Of a DNA stretch of 64,000 nucleotides, positions 1 to 9,944 are shown one piece after another (the first letter of the stretch is position 1; each line of letters begins with the position of its first letter). Below the pieces are notes generated by a model, which saw only the letters and a list, made by a program, of their open reading frames with translations, made no database searches and had not been told where the DNA came from. Both the position numbers and the translations under genes were made by a program. Source of the stretch: Ariolimax columbianus (taxonomy: Eukaryota; Mollusca; Gastropoda; Stylommatophora; Arionidae); assembly GCA_036924085.1 (NCBI GenBank), contig JAVGWX010000025.1, positions 32,127,921 through 32,191,920 of the forward strand, read 5' to 3'.

Positions 1-336
1 TGACTCTGTCCAACAATCACACTTTTGTTTCATTTGACTCTGTCCAACAATCACACTCTTGTTTCATTTGACTCTGTCCAACAATCACACTTTTGTTTCA
101 TTTGACTCTGTCCAACAATCAGACTCTTGTTTCATTTGACTCTGTCCAACAATCACACTTTTGTTTCATTTGACTCTGTCCAACAATCACACTCTTGTTT
201 CATTTGACTCTGTCCAACAATCACACTTTTGTTTCATTTGACTCTGTCCAACAATCACACTCTTGTTTCATTTGACTCTGTCCAACAATCACACTCTTGT
301 TTCATTTGACTGTCCACCAATCACACTCTTGCACAG
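1..336. repeat. 35-bp minisatellite
   Basis: About 9.5 copies of a 35-bp unit starting TGACTCTGTCCAACAATCAC. Units with ...CACTTTTG and ...CACTCTTG largely alternate, giving a 70-bp dimer. A single-copy version of the unit, on the opposite strand, lies at about 20889-20925 inside a related dispersed element. The array is cut by the window edge. Confidence 0.95.
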
Positions 337-440
337 CTTTCCCACATGCCTTCAGAGTGAGGCTCATCCATTGCATTTTGGTTGGGCTGGCTTCTGAGAG
401 CACACTAATCTAGCATAATAACATACAGACGCATAGATGA
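320..440 (-). repeat. Dispersed element copy adjoining the 35-bp array
   Basis: Read on the minus strand, this stretch matches 20755-20895 on the plus strand, with shared landmarks CTCAGAAGCCAGC and GCAAGAGTGTG. The 35-bp array begins where the shared sequence continues, so the array lies within this element family. The element type is unknown. Confidence 0.7.
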
Positions 441-506
441 GGCAAATACGTAAAGTAAAAAATGAAAACTCAGCAGACTGGCCTGGAGAGAGAGAGAGAG
501 AGACTA

Positions 507-850
507 GCTAGCAGGCTGGCTAGGAGAGTGATTGATAGGCTGCTAGTAGCTAGCAGGCTGGCTAGGAAAGTGATTGATAGGCTGCTAGTAGCTATCAGGC
601 TGGCTAGGAGAGTGATTGATAGGCTGCTAGTAGCTAGCAGGCAGACTAGGAGAGTGATTGATAGGCTGCTAGTAGCTAGCAGGCTGGCTAGGAGAGTGAT
701 TGATAGGCTGCTAGTAGCTAGCAGACTAGGAGAGTGATTGATAGGCTGCTAGTAGCTAGCAGGCAGACTAGGAGAGTGATTGATAGGCTGCTAGCAGGCA
801 AACTAGGAGAGTGATTGATAGGCTGCTAGTAGCTAGCAGGCTGACTAGAA
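507..850. repeat. 42-bp minisatellite
   Basis: About 8 copies of a 42-bp unit containing GGAGAGTGATTGATAGGCTG and CTAGTAGCTAGCAGG, with some shorter variants. A short GA run precedes it (488-502). Because 42 is divisible by 3, the array stays open over 91 codons (462-737), but the peptide is repeat only and not considered a gene. Confidence 0.95.
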
Positions 851-993
851 GTTTGTGAGAAAGAGAATGAGTTGCAGGGTGACTGAACCAGCATACACCT
901 TCGAGTTTTGGCCAGTCGTTCTATGAATGTGTGTGTCGGACACTCTATGACTAGAAGAAGTCTGAATGTGTGTAATACCTGCAGAACACAGTG

Positions 994-1520
994 AACGATG
1001 TGTGTTCTGAAGTATGTGTATGTACAGATCGACTGAGCGCGTGACCACAACTGAGTACGGGATTCCGACTATAAGTCACGTGATCTAATTAAATATGAAC
1101 GCACAGATCACCTGAGAATACGTGAATCGATCGAATAAGGATGTACAGATCACCTGACTGAAGGGATCTGAGTGTGAGTGAATGCACCGAACAACAGAGT
1201 ACAAAATGCGATTGTAAAGGCTAGTTTATGAGAGAGTGTTGAGTGTGCAGATAAGGGCCTGGTAGTGGCTAGAACTGGGTTTTATTAGTTGGAGGAGTTA
1301 ACAAAAGCTAGTGCTTAAAAACTCCAATACAATTATTTTAAATTATATATAATATATGATCATTTAGTTCAAATGTATTTTTGCTAAAATTGTTTTTGTT
1401 GATATTCATGTAATAAATCATATATAGGGTTTCCTGTGTGCAGTCGTTTCATGGTGTGGGTACATGTTGTAACACTTTAGATGAGTAACTACTCAGCGAA
1501 ACCCAGAGTCTGCCACAGTT
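994..1520 (+). repeat. Dispersed element, copy 1 (inverted partner at 9905-11950)
   Basis: Landmarks here, such as TGTTCTGAAGTATGTGTATG, TACAGATCACCTGACTGAAG and GTACATGTTGTAACACTTTA, recur in order on the minus strand of 9905-11950. The partner carries a 50-bp minisatellite where this copy has a single unit at about 1435-1490. No coding frame is seen; it could be a non-autonomous transposon. Confidence 0.75.
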
Positions 1521-1627
1521 GTGGTCCCATTAGAATGTTGTGGTCACATTAGAATGTTGTAGTCCCATTAGAATGTTGTGGTCACATTAGAATGTCGTGA
1601 TCACATTAGAATGTTGTGGTCCCATGT
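1516..1627. repeat. 19-bp minisatellite
   Basis: Six copies of a 19-bp unit of the form TTGTGGTCCCATTAGAATG, with C/A and G/A variants. Confidence 0.9.
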
Positions 1628-1695
1628 TTGCATTCATAAATAAAAGACAACAGTGAGTTCAATTAAATACACTCATTGGTTGTCCTTGATTCCAG

Positions 1696-2245
1696 AGACT
1701 AGATGTTAGCCAGACAGATCACCAAACCAAAGAACCAGAATCTAGAGGTTAGCCAGACAGATCACCAACCAGAGTCTAGAGGTTAGCCAGACAGATCACC
1801 AACCAGAGTCTAGAGGTTAGCCAGACAGATCACCAACCAGAGTCTAGAGGTTAGCCAGACAGATCAACAACCAGAGTCTAGAGGTTAGCCAGACAGATCA
1901 CCAACCAGAGTCTAGAGGTTAGCTAGACAGATCACCAACCACCAGAGTCTAGAGGTTAGCCAGACAGATCACCAACCAGAGTCTAGAGGCTAGCCAGACA
2001 GATCACCAACCGAAGTCTAGAGGTTAGCCAGACAGATTACCAACCAAAGTCTAGAGGTTAGCCAGACAGATCACCAACCAAAGAAACAGAGACTAGAGGT
2101 TAGCCAGACAAATCACCAACCAAAGAAATAGAGTCTAGAGGCTAGCCAGACAGATCACCAACCTAAGAAACAGAGACTAGAGGTTAGCCAGACAGATCAC
2201 CAACCAAAGTCTAGAGGTTAGCCAGATAAATCACCAACTAAAGTT
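1696..2245. repeat. 34-bp minisatellite
   Basis: About 15 imperfect units of 34 bp containing TCTAGAGGTTAGCCAGACAG and ATCACCAACC. Some units carry a small insertion (AAAGAAACAGAG). It lies in GH35 intron 3, between exon 3 and the unseen next exon. Confidence 0.92.
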
Positions 2246-2264
2246 GCCCTCTGTCACATTGGTG

Positions 2265-2410
2265 ATCTGTTCTCTTACAATGAGCCTTATCAGAGCCCCC
2301 ATTACATGTGCTGTGGTCTGTCCTCTTACATTGAGCCTTATCAGAGGCCTCATTACATGTGCTGTGGTCTGTCCTCTTACATTGAGTCTTATCAGAGGCC
2401 TCATTAGAGT
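2265..2410. repeat. 51-bp tandem repeat, about 3 copies
   Basis: Three copies of a 51-bp unit containing TGAGCCTTATCAGAG and GTGCTGTGGTCTGTCCTC. It ends about 50 bp before GH35 exon 3. Confidence 0.85.
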
Positions 2411-2461
2411 TTAAGAGCTAATGAGCCCCTCCCAGGAATTGTGGGAGCTGACATAACTTAC

Positions 2462-2557
2462 CCTGGCAATCCCCCAAACTCAAACTCCGAGCAGATGTAA
2501 GGACCTGGACGTAAGATGACATACAGACCAATCTTTGCAGCCAATTGGATGAACTTC
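2462..2557 (-). CDS. GH35 beta-galactosidase-1-like protein, exon 3
   Basis: A 96-nt exon. On the minus strand a strong pyrimidine tract and acceptor (ttatctt ctgacag) precede it and a gtaagt donor follows at 2461. The first base completes an Arg codon from exon 2. It reads [20 protein letters not shown] then [12 protein letters not shown]. The RPGPYIC-E-E-GGLP block is a hallmark of GH35. It ends in phase 2 (GG|N). The next expected block (WLL-D...R) and the GGPII--Q-ENEYG active-site exon were not found between 1 and 2461, so the gene most likely continues beyond the left edge. No frame disruption is seen in the three exons, consistent with a functional gene. Confidence 0.93.
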
Positions 2558-2727
2558 CTGTCAGAAGATAAGAGAAATAAGCGTTTATTTGACCTCATTT
2601 TGACTCGGTCAATCTTGTTCCCATTGGAGCATAGGACTGCGCTCTAACCTTATTTCAGACCATCTTCTTGAGTTTTGTTCAGGTCTCAGTGGCCCACTTC
2701 AGGGACCTTTAAGGGTAGGGACCTTTG

Positions 2728-3334
2728 AGGAACACTACCCCAGCTGATGTCAGTAACACTACCCCAGCTGATGTCAGGAACACTACCCCAGCTGATGTCA
2801 GGAACACTACCCCAGCTGATGTCAGGAACACTACCCCAGCTGATGTCAGGAACACTACCCCAGCTGATGTCAGGAACACTACCCCAGCTGATGTCAGGAA
2901 CACTACCCCAGCTGATGTCAGGAACACTACCCCAGCTGATGTCAGTAACACTACCCCAGCTGATGTCAGGAACACTACCCCAGCTGATGTCAGTAACCGT
3001 ACCCCAGCTGATGTCAGGAACACTACCCCAGCTGATGTCAGTAACCGTACCCCAGCTAATGTCAGGAACACTACCCCAGCTGATGTCAGGAACACTACCC
3101 CAGCTGATGTCAGTAACACTACCCCAGCTGATGTCAGGAACACTACCCCAGCTGATGTCAGGAACACTACCCCAGCTGATGTCAGTAACCGTACCCCAGC
3201 TAATGTCAGGAACACTACCCCAGCTGATGTCAGTAACACTACCCCAGCTGATGTAAGGAACACTACCCCAGCTGATGTCAGTAACACTGCCCCAGCCGAT
3301 GTCAGGAACACTACCCCAGCTGATGTCAGGAAAA
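2728..3334. repeat. 24-bp minisatellite
   Basis: About 25 copies of a 24-bp unit (AACACTACCCCAGCTGATGT plus CAGG or CAGT). The period is a multiple of 3 and the unit lacks stops in several frames, so open frames of 169-263 codons exist on both strands, all 8-residue repeats. It lies in GH35 intron 2 and is not a gene. Confidence 0.97.
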
Positions 3335-3394
3335 CCAAAAAAATCTTGACAGTCTGCCCATCCTCTGCTCCTTACAGAAGATTGAGGTCATCTA

Positions 3395-3630
3395 CTGTAG
3401 ATGACAATATAACATGGCAGGTAGATGACAATCCAACATGGAAGGTAGATGACAATCCAACATGGCAGGTAGATGACAATCCAACATGGCAGGTAGATGA
3501 CAATCCAATATGGTAGGTAGATGACAATACAACACGGCAGATATATGACAATCCAAAATGGCAGGTAGATGACAATCCAACATGGCAGGTACATGACAAT
3601 CCAACATGGCAGGTAGATGATTATTTAACA
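3395..3630. repeat. 24-bp minisatellite (second type)
   Basis: About 9-10 copies of a 24-bp unit containing GTAGATGACAATCCAACATG. Its sequence is unrelated to the preceding 24-bp array. It ends about 35 bp before GH35 exon 2. Confidence 0.95.
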
Positions 3631-3665
3631 TGGCTCAAAAGAAAGCAGAAAATAAAGGAGCTCAC

Positions 3666-3734
3666 CTCAGATCCAACATGCCGTTGAAGTTATAAAATCC
3701 TGGAGAAGGCTCGTGAAGGTTCCAGGCCACATAA
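3666..3734 (-). CDS. GH35 beta-galactosidase-1-like protein, exon 2
   Basis: A 69-nt exon, too short to appear as a long open frame. On the minus strand it follows the acceptor ...tctgcag and ends at the donor gtgagc. Its first base completes the Thr codon left open by exon 1 (phase 2), and it encodes YVAWNLHEPSPGFYNFNGML then DL, ending in phase 2. This is exactly the block that follows NTVET in GH35 enzymes (YVPWNLHEP-PG-FNF-G--DL), forming part of the TIM-barrel catalytic domain. It sits between two minisatellites (24-bp array to 3630, 36-bp array from 3808), so both flanking introns contain expandable repeats. Confidence 0.93.
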
Positions 3735-3807
3735 CTGCAGATAATAACATAATAAGCTCACAATGGTTAATATTTGCAAACAACAAACAACACAGGGACA
3801 AAAGCCA

Positions 3808-4735
3808 CAGTAAACAGAAGTGTGCAAGTCTTCCCTTGTCTCCCAGTAAACAGAAGAGTGCAAGTCTTCCCTTGTCTCCCAGTAAACAGAAGAGTGCAAG
3901 TCTTCCCTTGTCTCCCAGTAAACAGAAGAGTGCAAGTCTTCCCTTGTCTCCAAGTAAACAGAAGGGTGCAAGTCTTTCCTTGTCTCCCAGTAAGCAGAAG
4001 AGTGCAAGTCTTCCCTTGTCTCCCAGTAAACAGAAGAGTGCAAGTCTTCCCTTGTCTCCCAGTAAACAGAAGAGTGCAAGTCTTCCCTTGTCTCCCAGTA
4101 AACAGAAGAGTGCAAGTCTTCCCTTGTCTCCCAGTAAACAGAAGAGTGCAAGTCTTCCCTTGTCTCAGAGTAAACAGAAGGGTGCAAGTCTTCCCTTGTC
4201 TCAGAGTAAACAGAAGAGTGCAAGTCTTCCCTTGTCTCCCAGTAAACAGAAGGGTGCAAGTCTTCCCTTGTCTCAGAGTAAACAGAAGGGTGCAAGTCTT
4301 CCCTTGTCTCAGAGTAAACAGAAGGGTGCAAGTCTTCCCTTGTCTCCCAGTAAACAGAAGGGTGCAAGTCTTCCCTTGTCTTAAACTAGGCCCACAGTAA
4401 ACAGAAGAGTGCAAGTCTTCCCTTGTATCCCAGTAAACAGAATAGTGCACGTCTTCCCTTGTCTCAGAGTAAACAGAAGGGTGCAAGTCTTCCCTTGTCT
4501 CCCAGTAAACAGAAGAGTGCAAGTCTTCCCTTGTCTCCCAGTAAACAGAAGAGTGCAAGTCTTCCCTCGTCTCCCAGTAAACCGAAGCGTGCAAGTCTTC
4601 CTGTGTCTCAGACTAGACCCACAGTAAACAGAGAAATGCAAGTCTTCCCTTGTCTCCCAGTAAATAGAAGAATGCAAGTCTTCCCTTGTCTCCCAGTAAA
4701 CAGAAGAGTGCAAATCTTCCTTTATCAGTCAGGAC
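3808..4735. repeat. 36-bp minisatellite
   Basis: About 25 units of 36 bp containing AGTAAACAGAAGAGTGCAAG and TCTTCCCTTGTCTC. Two interruptions (near 4380 and 4610, both with AC-AG-CCCACAGTAAACAG) indicate block duplication. Periodicity in multiples of 3 opens several long shadow frames. It starts about 75 bp upstream (gene orientation) of exon 2. Confidence 0.96.
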
Positions 4736-4785
4736 AGTGAGGGACTTATCTTATAAAACATTCAACTCAGATATTGCAGTAAAAC

Positions 4786-5590
4786 TTAGGTAGACCTGTA
4801 CTTCTACAGTGATGGATGCTTCTGTGCATGTCTCAGTTCTGGCATAATCTGGATGTAGCCTTCGTCGACCTGTACTTCTACAGTGATGGATGCTTCTGTG
4901 CAGGTCTCAGTTCTAGCATGAGCTGGATGTAGCAGAGTCAACCTGTACTTCTACAGTGATGGATGCTTCTGTGCATGTCTCAGTTCTGGCATAATCTGGA
5001 TGTAGCCTTCGTCGACCTGTACTTCTACAGTGATGGATGCTTCTGTGCAGGTCTCAGTTCTAGCATGAGCTGGATGTAGCAGAGTCAACCTGTACTTCTA
5101 CAGTGATGGATGCTTCTGTGCAGGTCTCAGTTCTAGCATGAGCTGGATGTAGCCTTCGTCGACCTGTACTTCTACAGTGATGGATGCTTCTGTGCAGGTC
5201 TCAGTTCTAGCATGAGCTGGATGTAGCCGAGTCGACCTATACTTCTACAGTGATGGATGCTTCTGTGCAGGTTCAGCTCTGGCATGAGCTGGATGTAGCC
5301 AGGAGTAGGATTTTCTGCTTAGCGAACTAGTCTCGAGCTGCTATTACTTTATTGCATTGAGGCAAGTACTATGGAGGATGGTTAACCAATGTGCAAGCCC
5401 ATCTTAATAGATTCAAGCACTAGAGCAAAGTAGGCAAGCAGCCTGTAAGGCGCTTTCAATGCTGCTCGTCACAAACAACCTTACCATGGCCGGTGTATGC
5501 CATGTCACACAGTTAGTTGCCTCTTACGACATGCTTTCTGTGGGACAGTGGTGCTTTCTGGTCCTTGTTATACAGAGACCCCGGAGGATC
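4786..5590 (+). repeat. Dispersed element D1, copy with internal 74-bp array
   Basis: Landmarks TAGACCTGTACTTCTACA, GAGCTGGATGTAGCC, TTTCTGCTTAGCG and CCATCTTAATAG recur in order at 33893-34080 and 53410-53595. A following segment (CCATGTCACACAGTTAGT...GGGACAGTGGTGCT) matches 53625-53700. Only this copy has the internal expansion. No coding capacity is visible. Confidence 0.8.
4790..5298. repeat. 74-bp minisatellite inside element D1
   Basis: About 7 units of 74 bp (TACTTCTACAGTGATGGATG ... TCTAGCATGAGCTGGATGTA). Two unit ends alternate (CCTTCGTCGACC versus CAGAGTCAACC), hinting at a 148-bp dimer. Single-unit counterparts are at about 33903 and 53419. Confidence 0.93.
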
Positions 5591-5989
5591 AATCAGGACA
5601 AAAACTCAGATATTACAGTACAACTGCAAAGTGATAATCTCACTACACAACACATCTTACCTATAAAAATAAACAGGAAAAACAACAGAACAAAAAAAAT
5701 CAGTATATATGCCCAATAAATAAGTCTTTCAAAGTGATGAATGGAAATGGCTTGGGTTTGAGCCCAGCAGGTTTCAAGTGATCACCTGGTCTCAAAGGGG
5801 GTGGAACTTGGGTGACTGCATCCTGAGTTACCTCCAGTCATCTTGACTTATGTCTTGCCCCTGGCCCAAGGTAGTTTGGGACCAGAGAGTGAGGTTGATG
5901 ACCAGCCTAGCTTCTTCCTCACTATAATCCAAATACAGCGCAAGTTACATCAATGCAATACAATAGTACGCTTAGGCGACTAGGGCTCG

Positions 5990-6790
5990 TCGCGTCGAAT
6001 GACCATGTCTATGACTACGTTCCGAACAGCCTGCAGTTCTGTTCGTGAGGTGGCGATCTGTTTTAGCCGGGTGTTGCAAGGGCGGCCTCGAGGACATCTC
6101 TGCCTTCTTCCCGTAACTCGCCCCCACAGCCTGTCAAAGCATCTCATGGGCTGGGACTTCCTCGGAAAGGCGAGCAACGTAACCGAAGAGGAGAGGATGA
6201 TGACAATCAATTGTTGAGACAATGCCTGCAAGTTGAGGACGTGGAACTACTTCACTGCTGGAAATCATGTCATGCCTGAGTACGTGGAACTACTTCACTG
6301 CTGGAAATCATGTCATGCCTGAGTACGTGGAACTACTTCACTGCTGGAAATCATGTCATGCCTGAGTACGTGGAACTACTTCACTGCTGGAAATCATGTC
6401 ATGCCTGAGTACGTGGAACTACTTCACTGCTGGAAATCATGTCATGCCTGAGTACGTGGAACTACTTCACTGCTGGAAATCATGTCATGCCTGACAATAA
6501 CGAGGATGCGCCTCTGGTTGCGCAGGTGGAAGGCCTCAAGATGTTGCCGGTCCTGTTGTGGTAGTGTCCAGGACTCTGAGACTTACAAGAGAGTGGGGAC
6601 AATGCAGGAGTAAATAGGAAGCCTGGTCTCCAGAAAGAGCTTTTGCTTAGACCAAACACTGCGGGGCGAGTGCATGGATGAAGCCGCTAAGCCCATCCTA
6701 CAGGTGATGTCGTGGCTGCTACATGCTACCGAGGTATACGAAGTCCTCTGTGGCTGCAAAAGGGTTGTCATTCACAGTGATGCTCAGCCC
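5990..6790 (-). pseudogene. Decayed LINE reverse transcriptase, C-terminal part, split by a 43-bp array
   Basis: On the minus strand, 6583-6771 translates to a typical LINE post-catalytic segment ending KLFLETRLPIYSCIVPTLL. It is followed by LEAFHLRNQRRIL and RHDMISSSEVVPRTQ, matching the common LINE run of LEAF-MR-LRRIL then DH-TN-EV--RT. After the array comes the usual C-terminus: LFGYVARLSEEVPAH, then a frameshifted Arg/Gly/Pro-rich block and a final 'RGHGG'-like tail. Stops and frameshifts show it is dead. The endonuclease and RT catalytic core are missing. It lies in GH35 intron 1. The clade was not determined. Confidence 0.75.
6237..6494. repeat. 43-bp minisatellite inside LINE coding sequence
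   Basis: Six copies of a 43-bp unit (GTACGTGGAACTACTTCACT ... TGTCATGCCTGA). On the minus strand the unit encodes the LINE segment RHDMISSSEVVPRTQ. A 43-bp step breaks the reading frame, so expansion either followed or caused inactivation. Confidence 0.93.
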
Positions 6791-7079
6791 AGAGGGACCT
6801 CTGTTGAGGTTTTGGATGTTCGTCTTCGTCCAGGAAATGTGTAAGCCTAGGTGGGTAGCCGATCAATCCAGTTCATCTAGGAGGCCTACCAGGGACTGAG
6901 AATCGTAGCCAGGTCTGACAAGTTGCATCATCATGACAGAAACCATCTGATGATGTCGTCATCATCACGTGCAGTAGGGCAACTAACAATAGAGGTATCC
7001 CACCTGTAGGTTGAGACTGCCTGGGACCCTGATTTATATTGAACTTAACATAATGGATAACAAGAAGATAATCACTTAC

Positions 7080-7537
7080 GTTTCGACTGTATTGAGGCCA
7101 CAAGCTTTCAGCTTCCTCAGCCGGTCCTCCCAGTATTCTGGTACAATCCTGAAGTAATGAATTGCACCACTAAAGATCCTGAATGACTTGCCGTTCAAGT
7201 AGAAAACACGATTTTGAAATGTCAGTCCGGTCTTATGAGAAGATCTGTGTGAAGAATTATCTCTTCCATTGAAATCAATTTCAGGAATAATTAATGAGCT
7301 CACATCTTGTGGTAGATTCACTATTCCTCCAGATAATTTAGAATGCCCAACAAAACGTCTTGCAAAGATTTTTGAGCCAACTTCAGAGCTGTCATCCATG
7401 TCGGTTTCATCATCGTCAAATGTTGCTGAGAACCACAAAACCCACAGAAAGACACTTATAAGAACTCCAACCAATAATCTAAAAACAGTTTTCCGCCGCA
7501 TCCTCGCTTTGACAGTGTACAATATACTTATAATCAC
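7080..7537 (-). CDS. GH35 beta-galactosidase-1-like protein, exon 1 (start, membrane anchor, start of catalytic domain)
   Basis: First coding exon of a glycoside hydrolase family 35 gene; the family removes terminal beta-galactose from glycans in the secretory pathway, lysosome or outside the cell. Visible: a basic N-terminus, a hydrophobic stretch (RLLVGVLISVFLWVLWF) acting as signal anchor or uncleaved signal, an acidic linker, then the family's opening block (FYLNGKSFRIFSGAIHYFR, then EYWEDRLRKLKACGLNTVET), normally followed by the YV-WNLHE segment found in exon 2. Two starts are possible: Met1 at 7537 or Met13 at 7501, which places MRRK directly before the hydrophobic segment; I slightly favour Met13. 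The exon ends at 7080 with a good donor (gtaagt on the minus strand) in phase 2. It matches beta-galactosidase-1-like 2/3 better than lysosomal GLB1, but the subfamily is inference. Confidence 0.9.
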
Positions 7538-7624
7538 ATTAGCCTAGCACAAGCTGTTTGTTGATCCCCAGGTGTATTCTGATGATGATGGCAGTGGTAT
7601 GTTACAAAAACAAACACACGATTC

Positions 7625-9030
7625 CAACATGATATTCAAGTAACATGATACTCGACACAATTCCAAAATGATACTCAAGTGACATGATACTCGACACACA
7701 AGTCCAACATGATACTCGATACACAAGTCCAACATGATACTCAAGTAACATGATACTCAACACACAAGTCCAACATGAAACTCAAGCAACAAGATACTCA
7801 ACACACAAGACCAACATGATACTGAACACACAAGGGCAACATGATACTAAACACACAAGTCCAACATGATACTCAACAACCAAGACCAACATGATACTCA
7901 ACACACAAGGGCAACATGATACTCGACACACATGTACAACATGATATTCAAGAAACATGATACTCAACACACAAGACCAACATGATACTCAACACACAAG
8001 ACCAACATGATACTCAACATATCCAGCGTGATACTCGACACACAAGACCAACATGATACTCAACACACAAGATCAACATGATACTCAACACACAAGACCA
8101 ACATGATACTCAACACACAAAGCCAACATGATACTCAACACACAAGACCAACATGATACTCAACACACAAGACCAACATGATACTCAACACACAAGACCA
8201 ACATGATACTCAACACACAAAGCCAACATGATACTCAACACACACGACCAACATGATACTCAACACACAAAGCCAACATGATACTCAACATGTCCAGCGT
8301 GATACTCGACACACAAGACCAACATGATACTCAACACACAAGTCCAACATGATACTCAACACACAAAGCCAACATGATACTCAACATGTCCAGCGTGATA
8401 CTCGACACACAAGACCAATATGATACTCAACACACAAGACCAACATGATACTCAACACACAAAGCCAACATGATACTCAACATGTCCAGCGTGATACTAG
8501 ACACACAAGACCAACATGATACTCAACACACAAAGCCAACATAATACTCAACACAAGACCATGATACTCAACACAAGGCCAACATGATACTCGACGTGTC
8601 CAGCGTCATACTCGACACACAAGGCCAACATGATACTCGACACACAAGGCCAACATGATACTCAACATGTCCAGCGTGATACTCGACATGTCCAGCGCGA
8701 TTCTCAACACACAAGGCCAACATGATACTCAACATGTCCAGCGTGATACTCAACACACAAGGCCAACATGATACTCGACATGTCCAGCGTGATTCTCAAC
8801 ACACAAGGCCAACATGATACTCAACATGTCCAGCGTGATACTTAACACATAAGGCCAACATGATACCTATAGCTATAGGCTATACAAGGCCAACATGATA
8901 CTCAACATGTCCAGCGTGATACTCAACACACAAGGCCAACATGATACTCAACAACATGTCCAGCGTGATACTCAACACACAAGGCCAACATGATACCTAA
9001 TACAAGGCCAACATGATACTCAAGCAGCAA
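7625..9030. repeat. 25-bp minisatellite upstream of GH35 exon 1
   Basis: About 1.4 kb of 25-bp units (CAACATGATACTCAACACAC plus AAGAC or AAGCC) interspersed with shorter units containing TGTCCAGCGTGATACTC. In gene orientation it begins about 90 bp upstream of the first ATG, so it occupies the likely promoter or 5' UTR region. Confidence 0.93.
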
Positions 9031-9944
9031 CATTACAAATATTGTCTACATCTGGCCTGATCCACCTGTCGTAGGCCTCCATCGCCTTCGTGAAAATCGT
9101 TAAGTTTCATGTCTAGCGATCGATTTGAAGATTCAATTGCCGCTGCTGCCTCTAGAAAATATGCACAGCCTTTCTACAATTAAATTACTGCATTCAAATC
9201 TCTAAATTAAGAATCTTATTTGCAAGATGCTTACAATAATAATAAAAATAAAACAGTAACGATTTTGTAGTCAATTCGGTTCATGAGTTCCACTTTCGCT
9301 TTCATCCAACGGTAGCCTTGACATCGCTTCCGGTTTAGTGTCACCGGAAAATTTCCCGATTCTGTTGTCCCTGATACATAACGAAAAGTACCGGAGAGGG
9401 CAGGACCGCAACAAGGGAATCAGTGTTCTGGATGAGAACTATCCACAGATTGTGGATTATATTGAAGAGGATAGATCCACATGCCGATGCAAGCTACCAT
9501 CTATCAGCCGCTGGCTGCTGTTTGCTCATTTACTGATGCATTTTGACCCCACTTACATCCATGCGCTCTTGCGGACTATGTTTGTCAACCCCATTTGGAT
9601 TAACTTCCACGCACATTCCGCTTATATTGGACAACTTCCGAATCAGCTAAAGGTTGCGCACTTCCACTCAAACCGCGCCATTGTTGTATTTTGATATTCA
9701 TCATCATCAAGTGCCCTGCCGGTTGACGATCCATTTCTATCACGTGTGTAGTTTACTAACTGTTGATTGTAGCCCATACCATTCTCTCAGGTTGCCAACA
9801 TCTTCTATCTCTGCCTTCCTCTGTCTCTCTTTTCTGCTGTCTTTCCCGTGGTCACAACGTGCTCCAAGCCACCTCTTCTCATAACATGCCTCAAAAAGCA
9901 CGACCGTGGCAGAGTCCAGATTTCACTGAGTAGTTATTTATCTA
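9031..9944. other. Mostly unique sequence; one unassigned 118-codon frame
   Basis: The plus-strand frame 9338-9694 (MSPENFPILLSLIHNEKYRR...) is not repeat derived, unlike most open frames here. I recognise no family, signal or domain, and no splice or regulatory context supports it. It could be chance or a degraded mobile-element fragment. The rest of the stretch shows nothing recognisable until the dispersed element starts near 9905. Confidence 0.3.

Larger units (their letters stand above)
2558..3665 (-). other. GH35 intron 2, largely minisatellite
   Basis: The intron between exons 2 and 3 is about 1.1 kb. It has a gtgagc donor at 3665 and a ttctgacag acceptor ending at 2558. Most of its length is two 24-bp arrays (2728-3334 and 3395-3630); little unique sequence remains. 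Confidence 0.85.
3735..7079 (-). other. GH35 intron 1, filled with repeats and a LINE relic
   Basis: The intron between exons 1 and 2 is about 3.3 kb, with a gtaagt donor at 7079 and a tctgcag acceptor ending at 3735. It contains the 36-bp array, the 74-bp array with its dispersed element, a decayed LINE in the same orientation as the gene, and the 43-bp array. Nothing recognisable was seen in 5600-5975 or 6800-7070. Confidence 0.85.

Noticed and set aside
2725..3516. 263-codon repeat protein (NTTPADVR-type)
   Set aside because: The 24-bp period keeps several frames open on both strands, and the stretch lies inside a GH35 intron.
3690..4740. Several 200-275-codon frames on both strands
   Set aside because: Shadows of the 36-bp array.
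7269..7547. 92-codon plus-strand frame
   Set aside because: It is antisense to GH35 exon 1, which has clear homology and a splice donor.
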